Shown here: positions 56,963 to 64,000 of the stretch, piece by piece
Numbering within the stretch: the stretch's first letter is position 1
Layout: each line of letters begins with the position of its first letter
Notes under the pieces: model-generated
The model's input: the letters and a program-made list of their open reading frames with translations, nothing else
Told to the model about the DNA's origin: nothing
The model's database searches: none
Position numbers and translations under genes: made by a program
From: Paenibacillus massiliensis 2301065 = DSM 16942
GTDB taxonomy: Bacteria > Bacillota > Bacilli > Paenibacillales > Paenibacillaceae
DNA: 64,000 nt
Direction of reading: 5' to 3'
NCBI RefSeq assembly: GCF_000377505.1
Contig: NZ_KB898188.1
Location: forward strand, 409,088 to 473,087

Positions 56963-58217
56963 GAAGCGCCCCCCTGATCTTGATTTTGGATAAATAGAAA
57001 TAGGCATCCACCACGAAGTAGAGGGCCATGGCGCCATAGACCACCAATTGCGACAGCAAGAAATCCAAAGGCTCTCTGTGAACCATATGAAAAGCACTCA
57101 ATAGCACGGCAACCCCTGCTAATAAGCCAATCATAAATTTGCGTCTACCCAGCAATACATGCATGTGGACGAAGAACAATACGATGGAGAACAGCCAGTA
57201 TACCCATCCGCCCCATGGAATAAATACCTCCGCCGCTTGATACGAAGGTCCGAATAACAACGGTATGGACCACGGGAACACATAGGTCGTGCCTACAAAT
57301 ACACAAATAGCTGCTGCAACCATTAAACCTGCATAAATGGCTAATAGCTTGGCAACAGCTTGACGGTCGTGACCCTGCGCGCCAAGCTTCGGAATAAATG
57401 CTGCGATCAGACTGTATGAGACGTAATACACCAATTGGCTATACTTGAGCGCAATCGCATAATTGCTGGCCTGCTCAGGAAAGAAATGCTGCACGTACAG
57501 CATGTCGATGGAAATGCAAAACAAGATAAACAGATTGGTCATGAGGCTATCCGTGAAATCCTGACCTAGCGCTCTCCACAGCCCGGCAGAGATACGGCCC
57601 CTGTTGTTACCGCTGAAGGATACGCTTCTAGACGAGACGAACCATCCGTGAAGCAGTGACAATAGCATCCCCCCACAGCTCGCTAGCAGCAGTGCTTCCA
57701 GCTTCAGACCCAATGCAACCAGCACAAAAAACAGGCTAAGCTTGCCGAATACCTCAATATAGTAATTCACATTAAGAGACAGCATACGTTCCCTGCCCTG
57801 CAGGCTTCCCCGACAGGAGCTGACCAGAATATGAAGCCCCACCAGGCTATACAGCATGAACATCGGAAGGGATTCGACGCCTAATACCGAACGCAGCACT
57901 GGATGAACCAGCACTAGCAGAGCCATGGACAGCACCGTGAGCAGCAAAGGAGCCTTCAGTAACAGTGTCCCTAGCGGCAGATGACGCGGCGACTCGTTCG
58001 GGCCTCCTTTGGATACCAGCTTGGCGATCATCAGTTGTAGCGATAATCCCAGAACAGACAGCAGAGCAAACAGCGCTAACAGTGCATTTGCCTGGCCATA
58101 GGCTTGTCCGGTAAGGTACCAGCTCGCAGCAATGTGGAAGAAGAAGTTAAAGCCGTTCAGCAATACATTGAAGATAGGAAACATTAATGGACGCAATCGC
58201 TTGTGTAACGTGGTCAT
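56946..58217 (-). CDS. polysaccharide flippase (MOP/Wzx-like)
   Basis: 423 residues, start ATG at 58217; its ATGA overlaps the upstream gene's stop by 4 bp, and GGGTGAG lies directly before it. Twelve or so predicted helices, with the MOP-superfamily start MFPIFNVLLNGFNFFFHIAASWYLTGQAYGQANALLALFALLSVLGLSLQLMIAKLV. It would flip lipid-linked repeat units across the membrane. It sits in the middle of a coupled glycosyltransferase operon. Confidence 0.85.
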   Translation of the reverse strand: MTTLHKRLRPLMFPIFNVLLNGFNFFFHIAASWYLTGQAYGQANALLALFALLSVLGLSLQLMIAKLVSKGGPNESPRHLPLGTLLLKAPLLLTVLSMALLVLVHPVLRSVLGVESLPMFMLYSLVGLHILVSSCRGSLQGRERMLSLNVNYYIEVFGKLSLFFVLVALGLKLEALLLASCGGMLLSLLHGWFVSSRSVSFSGNNRGRISAGLWRALGQDFTDSLMTNLFILFCISIDMLYVQHFFPEQASNYAIALKYSQLVYYVSYSLIAAFIPKLGAQGHDRQAVAKLLAIYAGLMVAAAICVFVGTTYVFPWSIPLLFGPSYQAAEVFIPWGGWVYWLFSIVLFFVHMHVLLGRRKFMIGLLAGVAVLLSAFHMVHREPLDFLLSQLVVYGAMALYFVVDAYFYLSKIKIRGALHEYNT

Positions 58218-59335
58218 CTCACCCGCCGATCGAGACGCCAGATGTCAATCATCGAGCGCAGGAAACGAAGCGAATCCTTCAGCACGTCGATGTGCGATCC
58301 GTCCCGGTCAATACATTTCACAGGTAATTGCAATACACGTAGCTGCAGGCGCTTGGCAATATACATCATTTGCAGATCCAGCGCGAGCCCTAGATGCTCT
58401 TTCAGATACGGGAACATCCGCTTCACAGCCACGGAGCTCATGACTTTGAGTCCTGTCTGGGAATCAATCACACCTGCTGGCAGAAACGGCCGGGAGATCG
58501 TACGTTTGCCAAAGCTGACTACAGAGCGCAATAGAGAGCGATTCTCGGCTGTCATATCCTTGGTTCCAATCACAACATCGTAGTAGCCTTGTCTAACCAC
58601 GTTGATGATTCTGGCGATGTCCTCGATAAAAAAGGAGTCATCTGCATCCACGAAGACGTAGTAATCCGCCCCGATCGAGCGCATTCCTTCCAGATAAGTA
58701 CCTGCCTTGCGCGTATTGCGATCCAATTCCCGGGTCTGAAGCAGTGGACTGAAGTTCGGATTGATCCGGTTGACGGACAAGTCCGTAGATGACTTTAGCG
58801 CCCGGATCAACGTATTGGTCTCATCGTGGCTGCCATCATCAATGAGATAAATGGATCCTTCCACAATCTGACTACGAATAAAAGCCTGCAACCGCTCGGC
58901 AAAGGTCTTCACATGTACAAAACGTTGCTCCTCGTTATACACCGACAGAATGAAGGCAATGTGCTGCCCCTTTCCTGAATACTCCGGGTAGAGCAAGCTT
59001 TGGATCTCAGACAGCATCTTCTCGTTGTCGTTAGGTTGCCAGAATAACAAGCGCAAACGACCGAATCCGGTAATCTGAACCATGTGCTGGTCACTGAACG
59101 TAGCCGTTACATCGGTTACGATTAACAGTGGCATTTCTGGAAATCTACTGCGAATCTCATTCGAGACCCGCACAGCTTCCTCTGGCTCTCTGTAGTCGAT
59201 CAGACAACAGGATGCATTCTCATACGCCGTAGCTTCATCTGGGCTCTCGCATTTAACATATTCATAGAAATAAACTACGTTGGGATAATCAATAGCCCTG
59301 TTGTTATCGCTGAAAATGGCTATAGGTCCCTGCAC
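58214..59335 (-). CDS. family 2 glycosyltransferase with N-terminal receiver-like domain
   Basis: 373 residues. The start is GTG at 59335 behind AAGGAGAGG. The first about 115 residues are not part of GT2: they show an alpha/beta pattern (VVYFYEYVKCESPDE, CCLIDYREPEEAVRVSNEIRSRFPEMPLLIVTD, LRLLFWQPNDNEKMLSEIQ) like a degenerate response-regulator receiver. The GT2 domain follows (IAFILSVYNEEQ, YLIDDGSHDETN, YVFVDADDS, VIDSQTGLKVMSS). First gene of the coupled transferase run. The fusion could let a signalling protein control chain initiation; that role is inferred. Confidence 0.85.
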   Translation of the reverse strand: MQGPIAIFSDNNRAIDYPNVVYFYEYVKCESPDEATAYENASCCLIDYREPEEAVRVSNEIRSRFPEMPLLIVTDVTATFSDQHMVQITGFGRLRLLFWQPNDNEKMLSEIQSLLYPEYSGKGQHIAFILSVYNEEQRFVHVKTFAERLQAFIRSQIVEGSIYLIDDGSHDETNTLIRALKSSTDLSVNRINPNFSPLLQTRELDRNTRKAGTYLEGMRSIGADYYVFVDADDSFFIEDIARIINVVRQGYYDVVIGTKDMTAENRSLLRSVVSFGKRTISRPFLPAGVIDSQTGLKVMSSVAVKRMFPYLKEHLGLALDLQMMYIAKRLQLRVLQLPVKCIDRDGSHIDVLKDSLRFLRSMIDIWRLDRRVR

Positions 59336-59964
59336 ACATAACCTCTCCTTTTTCCTCCGAATTACTATATTGTTGATTGTTCGTCAAAGGTAGTGTTCAT
59401 GCTTATACCGTTGGCAAATGAATTGCCACGATAAGACAAAATTCTACCACTCCTTCTAGTAGCTCATACCTACTCCATAGCTATGACTACCCTTCTCTTG
59501 AACTAGGCCCTTAGTGCATATTAAGCAGGTGCCTAGCTTCATTTTACAATTCGACTTTTAAGAATGTTTGTGTGAAGTCGTGAAGCTTCCTTGGCATAAC
59601 TTCATATTTTCTTAACAAAATAGCTGACATGGCTTGTACTATGTGGGGAGTAGAAAAATATAAAGTATTTCACATTTTAGAAAGGGAGAGTATTCGAAAT
59701 CAGTTCAAGAGAACTATATAATTGGAGTTTTTTTGGTTATTAATATAGTTCCAAAGAACTAAAATATAGAGGAATGAGGATTTTTCTTGGTTATGTACGC
59801 GGAATATTTTCATGTTGGATTTTGTAGCATGGAGAGGAATTATGATGTGGGAGAGGCATTAAAAAAGCTCCGAATCAGCTTGGGGGGCCCTTGGAGAATT
59901 TAAACGGAATACGTTCATTTTAAATTAGATTTAATGATTCTCTCTTTTTAGATAGTCCCATAAT
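59336..59964. other. 630-bp AT-rich region between the polysaccharide cluster and the toxin island
   Basis: No gene supported on either strand; longest frames are short and lack ribosome sites. It should carry the promoter of the minus-strand polysaccharide operon, but no single -35/-10 pair stands out. Two 14-bp palindromes at 59702-59715 and 59747-59760 are the clearest features. Confidence 0.6.
59702..59760. promoter_or_regulatory. paired palindromes AGTTC-N4-GAACT
   Basis: AGTTC-AAGA-GAACT (59702-59715) and AGTTC-CAAA-GAACT (59747-59760), centre to centre 45 bp, about four helical turns. Both are followed by AT-rich sequence (ATATA, AAATA). This looks like a two-site operator. It is the inverse orientation of the Bacillus LexA box, so LexA is not suggested. 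Regulator unknown. Confidence 0.5.
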
Positions 59965-60441
59965 CTATTCTTCTGTGTATAGATTAGGAAATTCAATACC
60001 ATCAAGAAACTTTTTACTAAAGTACATTTCTAACATTTCATAAAAGTCATTACTGATAAGTGTAAAATATAAAAACTCGCTATTACCAGCAAAATAAAAT
60101 TCACCTGACTCGGAAACTAGAATTTCAATCTCACTTCTAGGAAATGCCCCTAGAGTGGTTAGCTTCTGATTGATCAAGTTTTCAAACTCGAATAATTCCT
60201 CAAGTTCAATTCCCCCATAAGAGGGATTAATAACCAAGGTGGTCAAGCAACCAGATTTGACTACTTTTGACGGGGTCTTCACAACCAAGCCCCCAAATTC
60301 CTTTAAGATATTCAAAGCTATACTACATGGATGAATATCAAGTTCTTTATAAAAACTCAAGAAAGGAGTTACGTCAACTTTTCTTCCTTCAAACCAGCCG
60401 TTCTGCATAAATAAGTTTCTAATCGACTCACTTTTAAACAT
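59965..60441 (-). CDS. SUKH-3 family immunity protein
   Basis: 158 residues, start ATG at 60441 behind AAAGGAG. SUKH-3 pattern: N-terminal NGWFEGRKVDVTPFLSFYKEL, central LNILKEFGGLVVKTPS and late GAFPRSEIEILVSESGEFYFAGNSEFLYF. SUKH proteins neutralise nucleic-acid-modifying or cleaving toxins delivered by neighbours. It starts 24 bp after the stop of a broken toxin tip, the usual toxin-immunity spacing. Base composition is much more AT-rich than the genes to the left. Confidence 0.88.
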   Translation of the reverse strand: MFKSESIRNLFMQNGWFEGRKVDVTPFLSFYKELDIHPCSIALNILKEFGGLVVKTPSKVVKSGCLTTLVINPSYGGIELEELFEFENLINQKLTTLGAFPRSEIEILVSESGEFYFAGNSEFLYFTLISNDFYEMLEMYFSKKFLDGIEFPNLYTEE

Positions 60442-60464
60442 AAAACCAAATCTCCTTTTTTTTA

Positions 60465-60730
60465 CTAATTCTCATTTGCATTATAGTTATATAGGTCATC
60501 TACTGTTCCATCAAATTCTACTATTCTAGCTGTTGGCGCATACAATAATTCGCAATTATCACATGATTCCTTAAAACGATAAATTTCCTGTGCATTTTTT
60601 TCAGAAGCACTTTTGTATAAGTTGACTTATGCAGATACTCTAAATTATAGCTCTTTAGCATAAGACGGTTTGGCGTGTAACTCATATCGCTAACCTCGCC
60701 CAGCAGGTGGTACTCGCTTTGTTTGACCAC
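60465..60730 (-). pseudogene. displaced, frameshifted toxin C-terminal module
   Basis: A remnant of a polymorphic toxin. It starts near 60730 with SEYHLLGE, which in the intact toxin lies at the end of the spike-like part, joined directly to VSDMS, found 95 codons later there. The join is at CTCGCCC (60695-60701), a 7-bp sequence present at both places in the intact gene. The frame continues as LKSYNLEYLHKSTYTKVLLKK and is broken at a T7 run (60595-60601). In the shifted frame it goes on AQEIYRFKESCDNCELLYA and ends at 60465 after YNYNANEN. The CxxC (CDNC) recalls the deaminase CENC of the intact toxin. Confidence 0.75.
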
Positions 60731-60882
60731 TCACACCCAGTAACAGAATTAAGTAATTCCTTATTAGAAGCTATCAAGCTATCTTAAGATTTCCCATAAC
60801 CTTAAAAAAGCGCTGGAATGAATCACAGCGAAATACTTGTTATAATAATTATGTTACTAATTAGCATTTGGAGGAATTAAAA

Positions 60883-61557
60883 GTGAAGGCATTTGAACAC
60901 CATCGTTGGAATATATGTGAAATGGAAGCCATTAATATACAGCAGGAATTGGCCAAGAAAGTTATTAAAGAAGATTCTTTCAATCAAATACACTATGTTG
61001 CGGGAGTAGACGTCGCTTACAGCAAGACCAATGATAAGTTAATAGCAGCGATTGTCATTTTAGAAACAGAGACATTAAAATTGGTAGAGTCAGTTGTTAT
61101 TGAAGATACAGTTCAATTTCCATATATCCCTGGATTGTTTTCATTCAGAGAACTTCCTCCAATTATTAAAGCATTTGAAAAGATAAAGACCACCCCTCAG
61201 CTAGTTGTTTGTGATGGACAAGGTCTTGCCCACCCTAGACGGTTTGGTTTAGCCTGTCATTTAGGGATTCTTTATGATATACCTACAATTGGATGTGGGA
61301 AAACTAAGCTGTTAGGCAGTTATGAAGAACCCGAACTACATAGGGGAGCCCAGTCGCCATTAATCGATAATCATGAGATCATTGGTAATGTATTAAGAAC
61401 ACAGAATAATATTAATCCTATCTATGTTTCTATCGGCCATCGGATATCCCTAATCACTGCATGTCATTGGATACTCAAGCTATCGCCAAAATATCGGTTG
61501 CCCGAAACGACTCGGCTTGCTGACCAGTTAGTGAAAAAAAGTATGTTACTTAGTTGA
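60883..61557 (+). CDS. nfi: endonuclease V (deoxyinosine 3' endonuclease)
   Basis: 224 residues. The start is GTG at 60883, eight bases after GGAGG; the TTG at 60868 overlaps that site. It cleaves DNA near deoxyinosine. Signature residues: VAGVDVAYSKTNDKLIAAIVIL (catalytic Asp), FPYIPGLFSFRELPPIIKAFEKI, VVCDGQGLAHPRRFGLACHLGILYDIPTIGCGKTKL (catalytic Asp and the His). This is the family of B. subtilis YwqL, whose gene follows ywqJ (deaminase toxin) and ywqK (antitoxin). Here it lies between the ywqK-type gene, to which it converges, and the second immunity module. It may repair deaminated DNA. Confidence 0.93.
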   Translation: MKAFEHHRWNICEMEAINIQQELAKKVIKEDSFNQIHYVAGVDVAYSKTNDKLIAAIVILETETLKLVESVVIEDTVQFPYIPGLFSFRELPPIIKAFEKIKTTPQLVVCDGQGLAHPRRFGLACHLGILYDIPTIGCGKTKLLGSYEEPELHRGAQSPLIDNHEIIGNVLRTQNNINPIYVSIGHRISLITACHWILKLSPKYRLPETTRLADQLVKKSMLLS

Positions 61558-61576
61558 AGTTTTCTTAGATAATAAA

Positions 61577-61607
61577 GAGAAGATGGTCAAACTTCGCCCA
61601 TCTTCTC
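61577..61607. terminator. bidirectional terminator
   Basis: Perfect 10-bp stem GAGAAGATGG (61577-61586) / CCATCTTCTC (61598-61607) between convergent endonuclease V and antitoxin genes. The minus-strand tail is TTTATTATC. Confidence 0.75.
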
Positions 61608-61690
61608 CCGTTACTTATATTACGCACAATAATGATTATTGTCCTTATTCCACATCAAAGTAAATCTTAGTTATTAGCTAGTTCTATGAA

Positions 61691-62143
61691 CTATGTTGTC
61701 TGATGAGGCTCTAACTTATATCGGCTTCTATATTCCGGTATTCTATCACGAACAACATTATAACCCGTATTTTCCTCACTAATTTCCCATGTTTCTGCAA
61801 TATCTCCAGCTTCATTATAATTTACTGTGCTTATATAGACATTCCTAATGACAACACTTTGTGATCTTAACTGACCATTCTTATAAAACTCTTTAGCTAT
61901 ACCATTAATCGTATTATGATCAGTCTCATTAAATTCCTGTAACTCACCTGTGGGATAGTAAACCCTCTCAATACCAGTCTTAAACCCATCTTCTACCTCA
62001 AATTCCCAAACAAGAACTCCATTGTGATAGTCTACTACTGTTCCATTAAACGGTACTGTTTTGTTCTCATCATGAAAAAAAATATAATCCCCCGTATGAA
62101 TATCATCTTCGGTAAAAAGATCACTAAAATTCACTTTTTTCAT
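61691..62143 (-). CDS. YwqK-family antitoxin/immunity protein
   Basis: 150 residues, start ATG at 62143 behind GGAGGTGG. It has MORN/YwqK-like repeats (GIERVYYPTGELQEFNETDHNTINGIAKEFYKNGQLRSQSVVIRN, then NYNEAGDIAETW). YwqK proteins protect against the YwqJ-type deaminase toxin of the neighbouring gene. It starts 49 bp after the toxin's stop, on the same strand. Cytosolic, no signal peptide. The toxin-antitoxin pairing is known for B. subtilis ywqJ-ywqK; here it is inferred from order and family. Confidence 0.85.
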   Translation of the reverse strand: MKKVNFSDLFTEDDIHTGDYIFFHDENKTVPFNGTVVDYHNGVLVWEFEVEDGFKTGIERVYYPTGELQEFNETDHNTINGIAKEFYKNGQLRSQSVVIRNVYISTVNYNEAGDIAETWEISEENTGYNVVRDRIPEYRSRYKLEPHQTT

Positions 62144-62192
62144 ACAACCACCTCCCGATATTTGTCTTTATTAAGAAATATATCAAGATGAA

Positions 62193-64000
62193 CTAGTTAT
62201 GGCCCACGGTATTAATTCCATCTGTTAAATAGCGACAGTTTTCACAACGGATTTTTGTTACAATGTTACCCACTCCATCTGATTTATATAAATCAATATT
62301 ATGCAAAAAAAGTTCCGAAATAGTTGAGTCATTAACAGGAAGGTTCGCTTCTCTTCTTGCTTTTAATACTTGATCTAATGCTCTTATTTCTGAATGAGCG
62401 GCTAATCGAGTATCAGCAACCTCAGAAAGTTTAATCTCCCCACTAGCGATCTTTAACTCATACTCTTTAACTAGATTCTTTATAATGGGGTCCGCATCAT
62501 TATCTATCCATTTTTGATATTCTTGTCTCATAGTTGCATTATTTTTGAAGTTCTGTCCAAAAAAAGTTGTATTCGTTAATGGATCGTGTATACCAGATAA
62601 GCATGGCACCATTTCTTTTTTAGAAGTACCACTTTCCAATATTTCTCTAGCACGATTAGAGGTATCTTCAGTAAGTTCCTTTTTAATATCCTCCACACTA
62701 CGCTTTTTATCGTATGAACTAATTCCCCCTGTCCCTTCAGTCCCTTTATTTCCTGATGTCCCCGAATATTCACCATTCTTAAGCGCATCGATCTGGCGCT
62801 GTCTCTCAGGTGTAATCTCCAAGTCTGGCGTTCTAGATGAATTAGAAACATTTACGTGCGGGATCTCAAGCCCATTTTCAGTTGCATATCGACGATTTAA
62901 AAGCGTATCTGAAAATCCTTGGAAACCGTTCTTTACTCCTTGAGCAAAATCCTTTGCATTTTTAGCCAAAATGTTCAGGTCTTTGTTTAAGGCTTCACCA
63001 AAATCAACAACATGCTTGCCAAGATCCTTCATCTTCTTTCCAAGCACACTGCCTGCCTCACTGAGCTTCTCCAGCGCCTTCTGGTACCCTGCTGCTGCTT
63101 TATCCATCCCTTTCGAGATCCCGGACTTAATGGAAGCTGGGCTGATCTTATTGCCAATCTTCCCAATAAAGCCGCCTAACTGCTTGGCATACTTGTTGTC
63201 CAGTGCTCCTAAGGTGAACATGCCAATCCCGGCATCCATCGCTACGGTCTTCCAGTTAATCTTCTCCCCGCGTAGCAGTTGGTCCATAATACTACTGAAG
63301 GCACCTTCCGCTCCAGCCATACCCATCTTACGAGCAAATGCTGTTCCGACGGCAGCTCCCGGTCCGAAGATGGCACCACTTACCGCTCCGATGAAGCTGT
63401 CCTTTAGCCCGGTCAACGCATAGTCACTCATGTCGCTAACCTCGCCCCGGGCTATATCCGATACGGCCATCATCCCGACACCCATCGCGCCCCCAATCAA
63501 CGCACCACTGGCTACTGCTCCGATCAGAATCGGGCCTGCTCCCAGTGTCGCAACAGTCAGGGCCGCCACAGCTGCGACAGCCACGACGACTGCTAAGCCA
63601 ACCAGCACATTCTTCACCAGCTTGCCCCAGTTGAACGGCGGGTCCGGCTCCGGCTCTTCGCCAAGCTCAGGCTCATCGTCGAACGGCGGATAGCTCGTCC
63701 GGTCGCTGCCGTCAGCCCACACCTTCTCGCCCAGCAGGTGGTACTCGCTCTCCACCACCAGCCCTGCTTCGCTCTCTCCGCGGTAGACCAAGATCTGGCT
63801 TTCACTGCCCAGAATGATCTGCTGCGGCGTATAGAGCTCCAGCTCCAACTCGGCGGTCATCGTCAGCTTGCCAGGACTGGTAATCTCAATCCCCGTCTCG
63901 TCGTTCAGACTGACGAGCATCGCACCCTCCGGGTCCTTTTGCAGGTTCACATGGCTCGGCGCCAGCTTCAGCTCACTACCATGCTCGGTCCCGAAGTATC
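62193..64000 (-). CDS. VgrG-like spike/YwqJ deaminase toxin, partial at right edge
   Basis: The frame is open through the right edge (no stop to 64000), so the N-terminus is outside the window; the GTG at 63950 is only the first start-like codon. The first part (VSLNDETGIEITSPGKLTMTAELELELYTPQQIILGSES) has the short beta-repeat character of VgrG/gp5 needle segments. Next come a Pro/Glu linker, a hydrophobic Gly/Ala-rich pair of helices, a pre-toxin region (EVSDMSDYALTGLKDSFIGAVSGAIF), a helical linker and, from about 430, a YwqJ-like deaminase domain with HSE (519-521 counted from 63950) and CENC (569-572), the zinc site. GC content falls sharply after about 62.8 kb, as in swapped toxin tips. 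Antitoxin downstream. Confidence 0.85.
   Translation of the reverse strand, partial: YFGTEHGSELKLAPSHVNLQKDPEGAMLVSLNDETGIEITSPGKLTMTAELELELYTPQQIILGSESQILVYRGESEAGLVVESEYHLLGEKVWADGSDRTSYPPFDDEPELGEEPEPDPPFNWGKLVKNVLVGLAVVVAVAAVAALTVATLGAGPILIGAVASGALIGGAMGVGMMAVSDIARGEVSDMSDYALTGLKDSFIGAVSGAIFGPGAAVGTAFARKMGMAGAEGAFSSIMDQLLRGEKINWKTVAMDAGIGMFTLGALDNKYAKQLGGFIGKIGNKISPASIKSGISKGMDKAAAGYQKALEKLSEAGSVLGKKMKDLGKHVVDFGEALNKDLNILAKNAKDFAQGVKNGFQGFSDTLLNRRYATENGLEIPHVNVSNSSRTPDLEITPERQRQIDALKNGEYSGTSGNKGTEGTGGISSYDKKRSVEDIKKELTEDTSNRAREILESGTSKKEMVPCLSGIHDPLTNTTFFGQNFKNNATMRQEYQKWIDNDADPIIKNLVKEYELKIASGEIKLSEVADTRLAAHSEIRALDQVLKARREANLPVNDSTISELFLHNIDLYKSDGVGNIVTKIRCENCRYLTDGINTVGHN

Noticed and set aside
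59702..59760. LexA/SOS boxes
   Set aside because: The half-sites are GTTC-N4-GAAC, the opposite orientation to the Bacillus GAAC-N4-GTTC box.
59800..59900. Possible small gene starting ATGATGTGGGAG
   Set aside because: It ends after six codons; nothing supports expression.

Overview
The window reads as a Gram-positive endospore former of the Paenibacillus type. Evidence: strong AGGAGG-like ribosome binding sites throughout, several TTG and GTG starts, a spore protein gene (tlp), S-layer-homology (SLH) surface proteins, a SAM-I riboswitch, and orthologues of Bacillus genes such as yvgN, yitT and the ywqJ/K/L set. No rRNA, tRNA, CRISPR array or insertion sequence was recognised.

Layout. 0-9 kb: secreted alkaline phosphatase, an SLH protein, an acetyl-ester hydrolase, a luciferase-like oxidoreductase, an ECF-type sigma factor upstream of clpP, an aldo/keto reductase and tlp. 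9-17 kb: a minus-strand operon of an HscC-type Hsp70, two J-domain/TPR membrane proteins and two DUF1266 proteins in the repeating order Hsp70, J, DUF1266, J, DUF1266. It appears to be a Gram-positive version of the enterobacterial hscC-djlC-ybeU-djlB-ybeR neighbourhood. 17-19.5 kb: two RDD membrane proteins, a decayed third RDD copy and an acetyltransferase. 19.9-28.2 kb: a peptide uptake and hydrolysis operon (GntR/FadR regulator, M20 amidohydrolase, binding lipoprotein, two permeases, S9 peptidase) with a 22-bp palindromic operator candidate and no transporter ATPase genes. 28.3-32.7 kb: methionine/S-methylmethionine genes (PLP lyase, mmuM, mmuP), the last two under a SAM riboswitch. 32.7-35.2 kb: a TSUP transporter, a YitT protein and an Lrp regulator. 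35.5-39.5 kb: an operon of type III polyketide synthase, methyltransferase, flavoprotein and lipoprotein, probably making a modified alkyl-aromatic lipid. 39.5-45 kb: LysE/AraC genes, a 990-residue SLH protein with a Pro-Gly repeat linker, and a secreted protein. 45.2-59.3 kb: a cell-surface polysaccharide cluster (ManC, large membrane protein, flippase, three glycosyltransferases) with response regulators, a sensor kinase and receiver-like domains built in. 59.9-64 kb: an AT-rich polymorphic toxin island holding a VgrG-like/YwqJ-deaminase toxin (cut by the right edge), its YwqK-type antitoxin, endonuclease V, and a broken second toxin tip with a SUKH-3 immunity gene.

Most striking: (1) the duplicated Hsp70/J/DUF1266 operon, including a probable ATT start codon; (2) the linkage of a deaminase toxin, its antitoxin and the deoxyinosine-repair enzyme EndoV, as in the B. 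subtilis ywqJ-ywqK-ywqL order; (3) a displaced toxin tip whose sequence shows a 285-bp in-frame deletion at a 7-bp repeat and a homopolymer frameshift.
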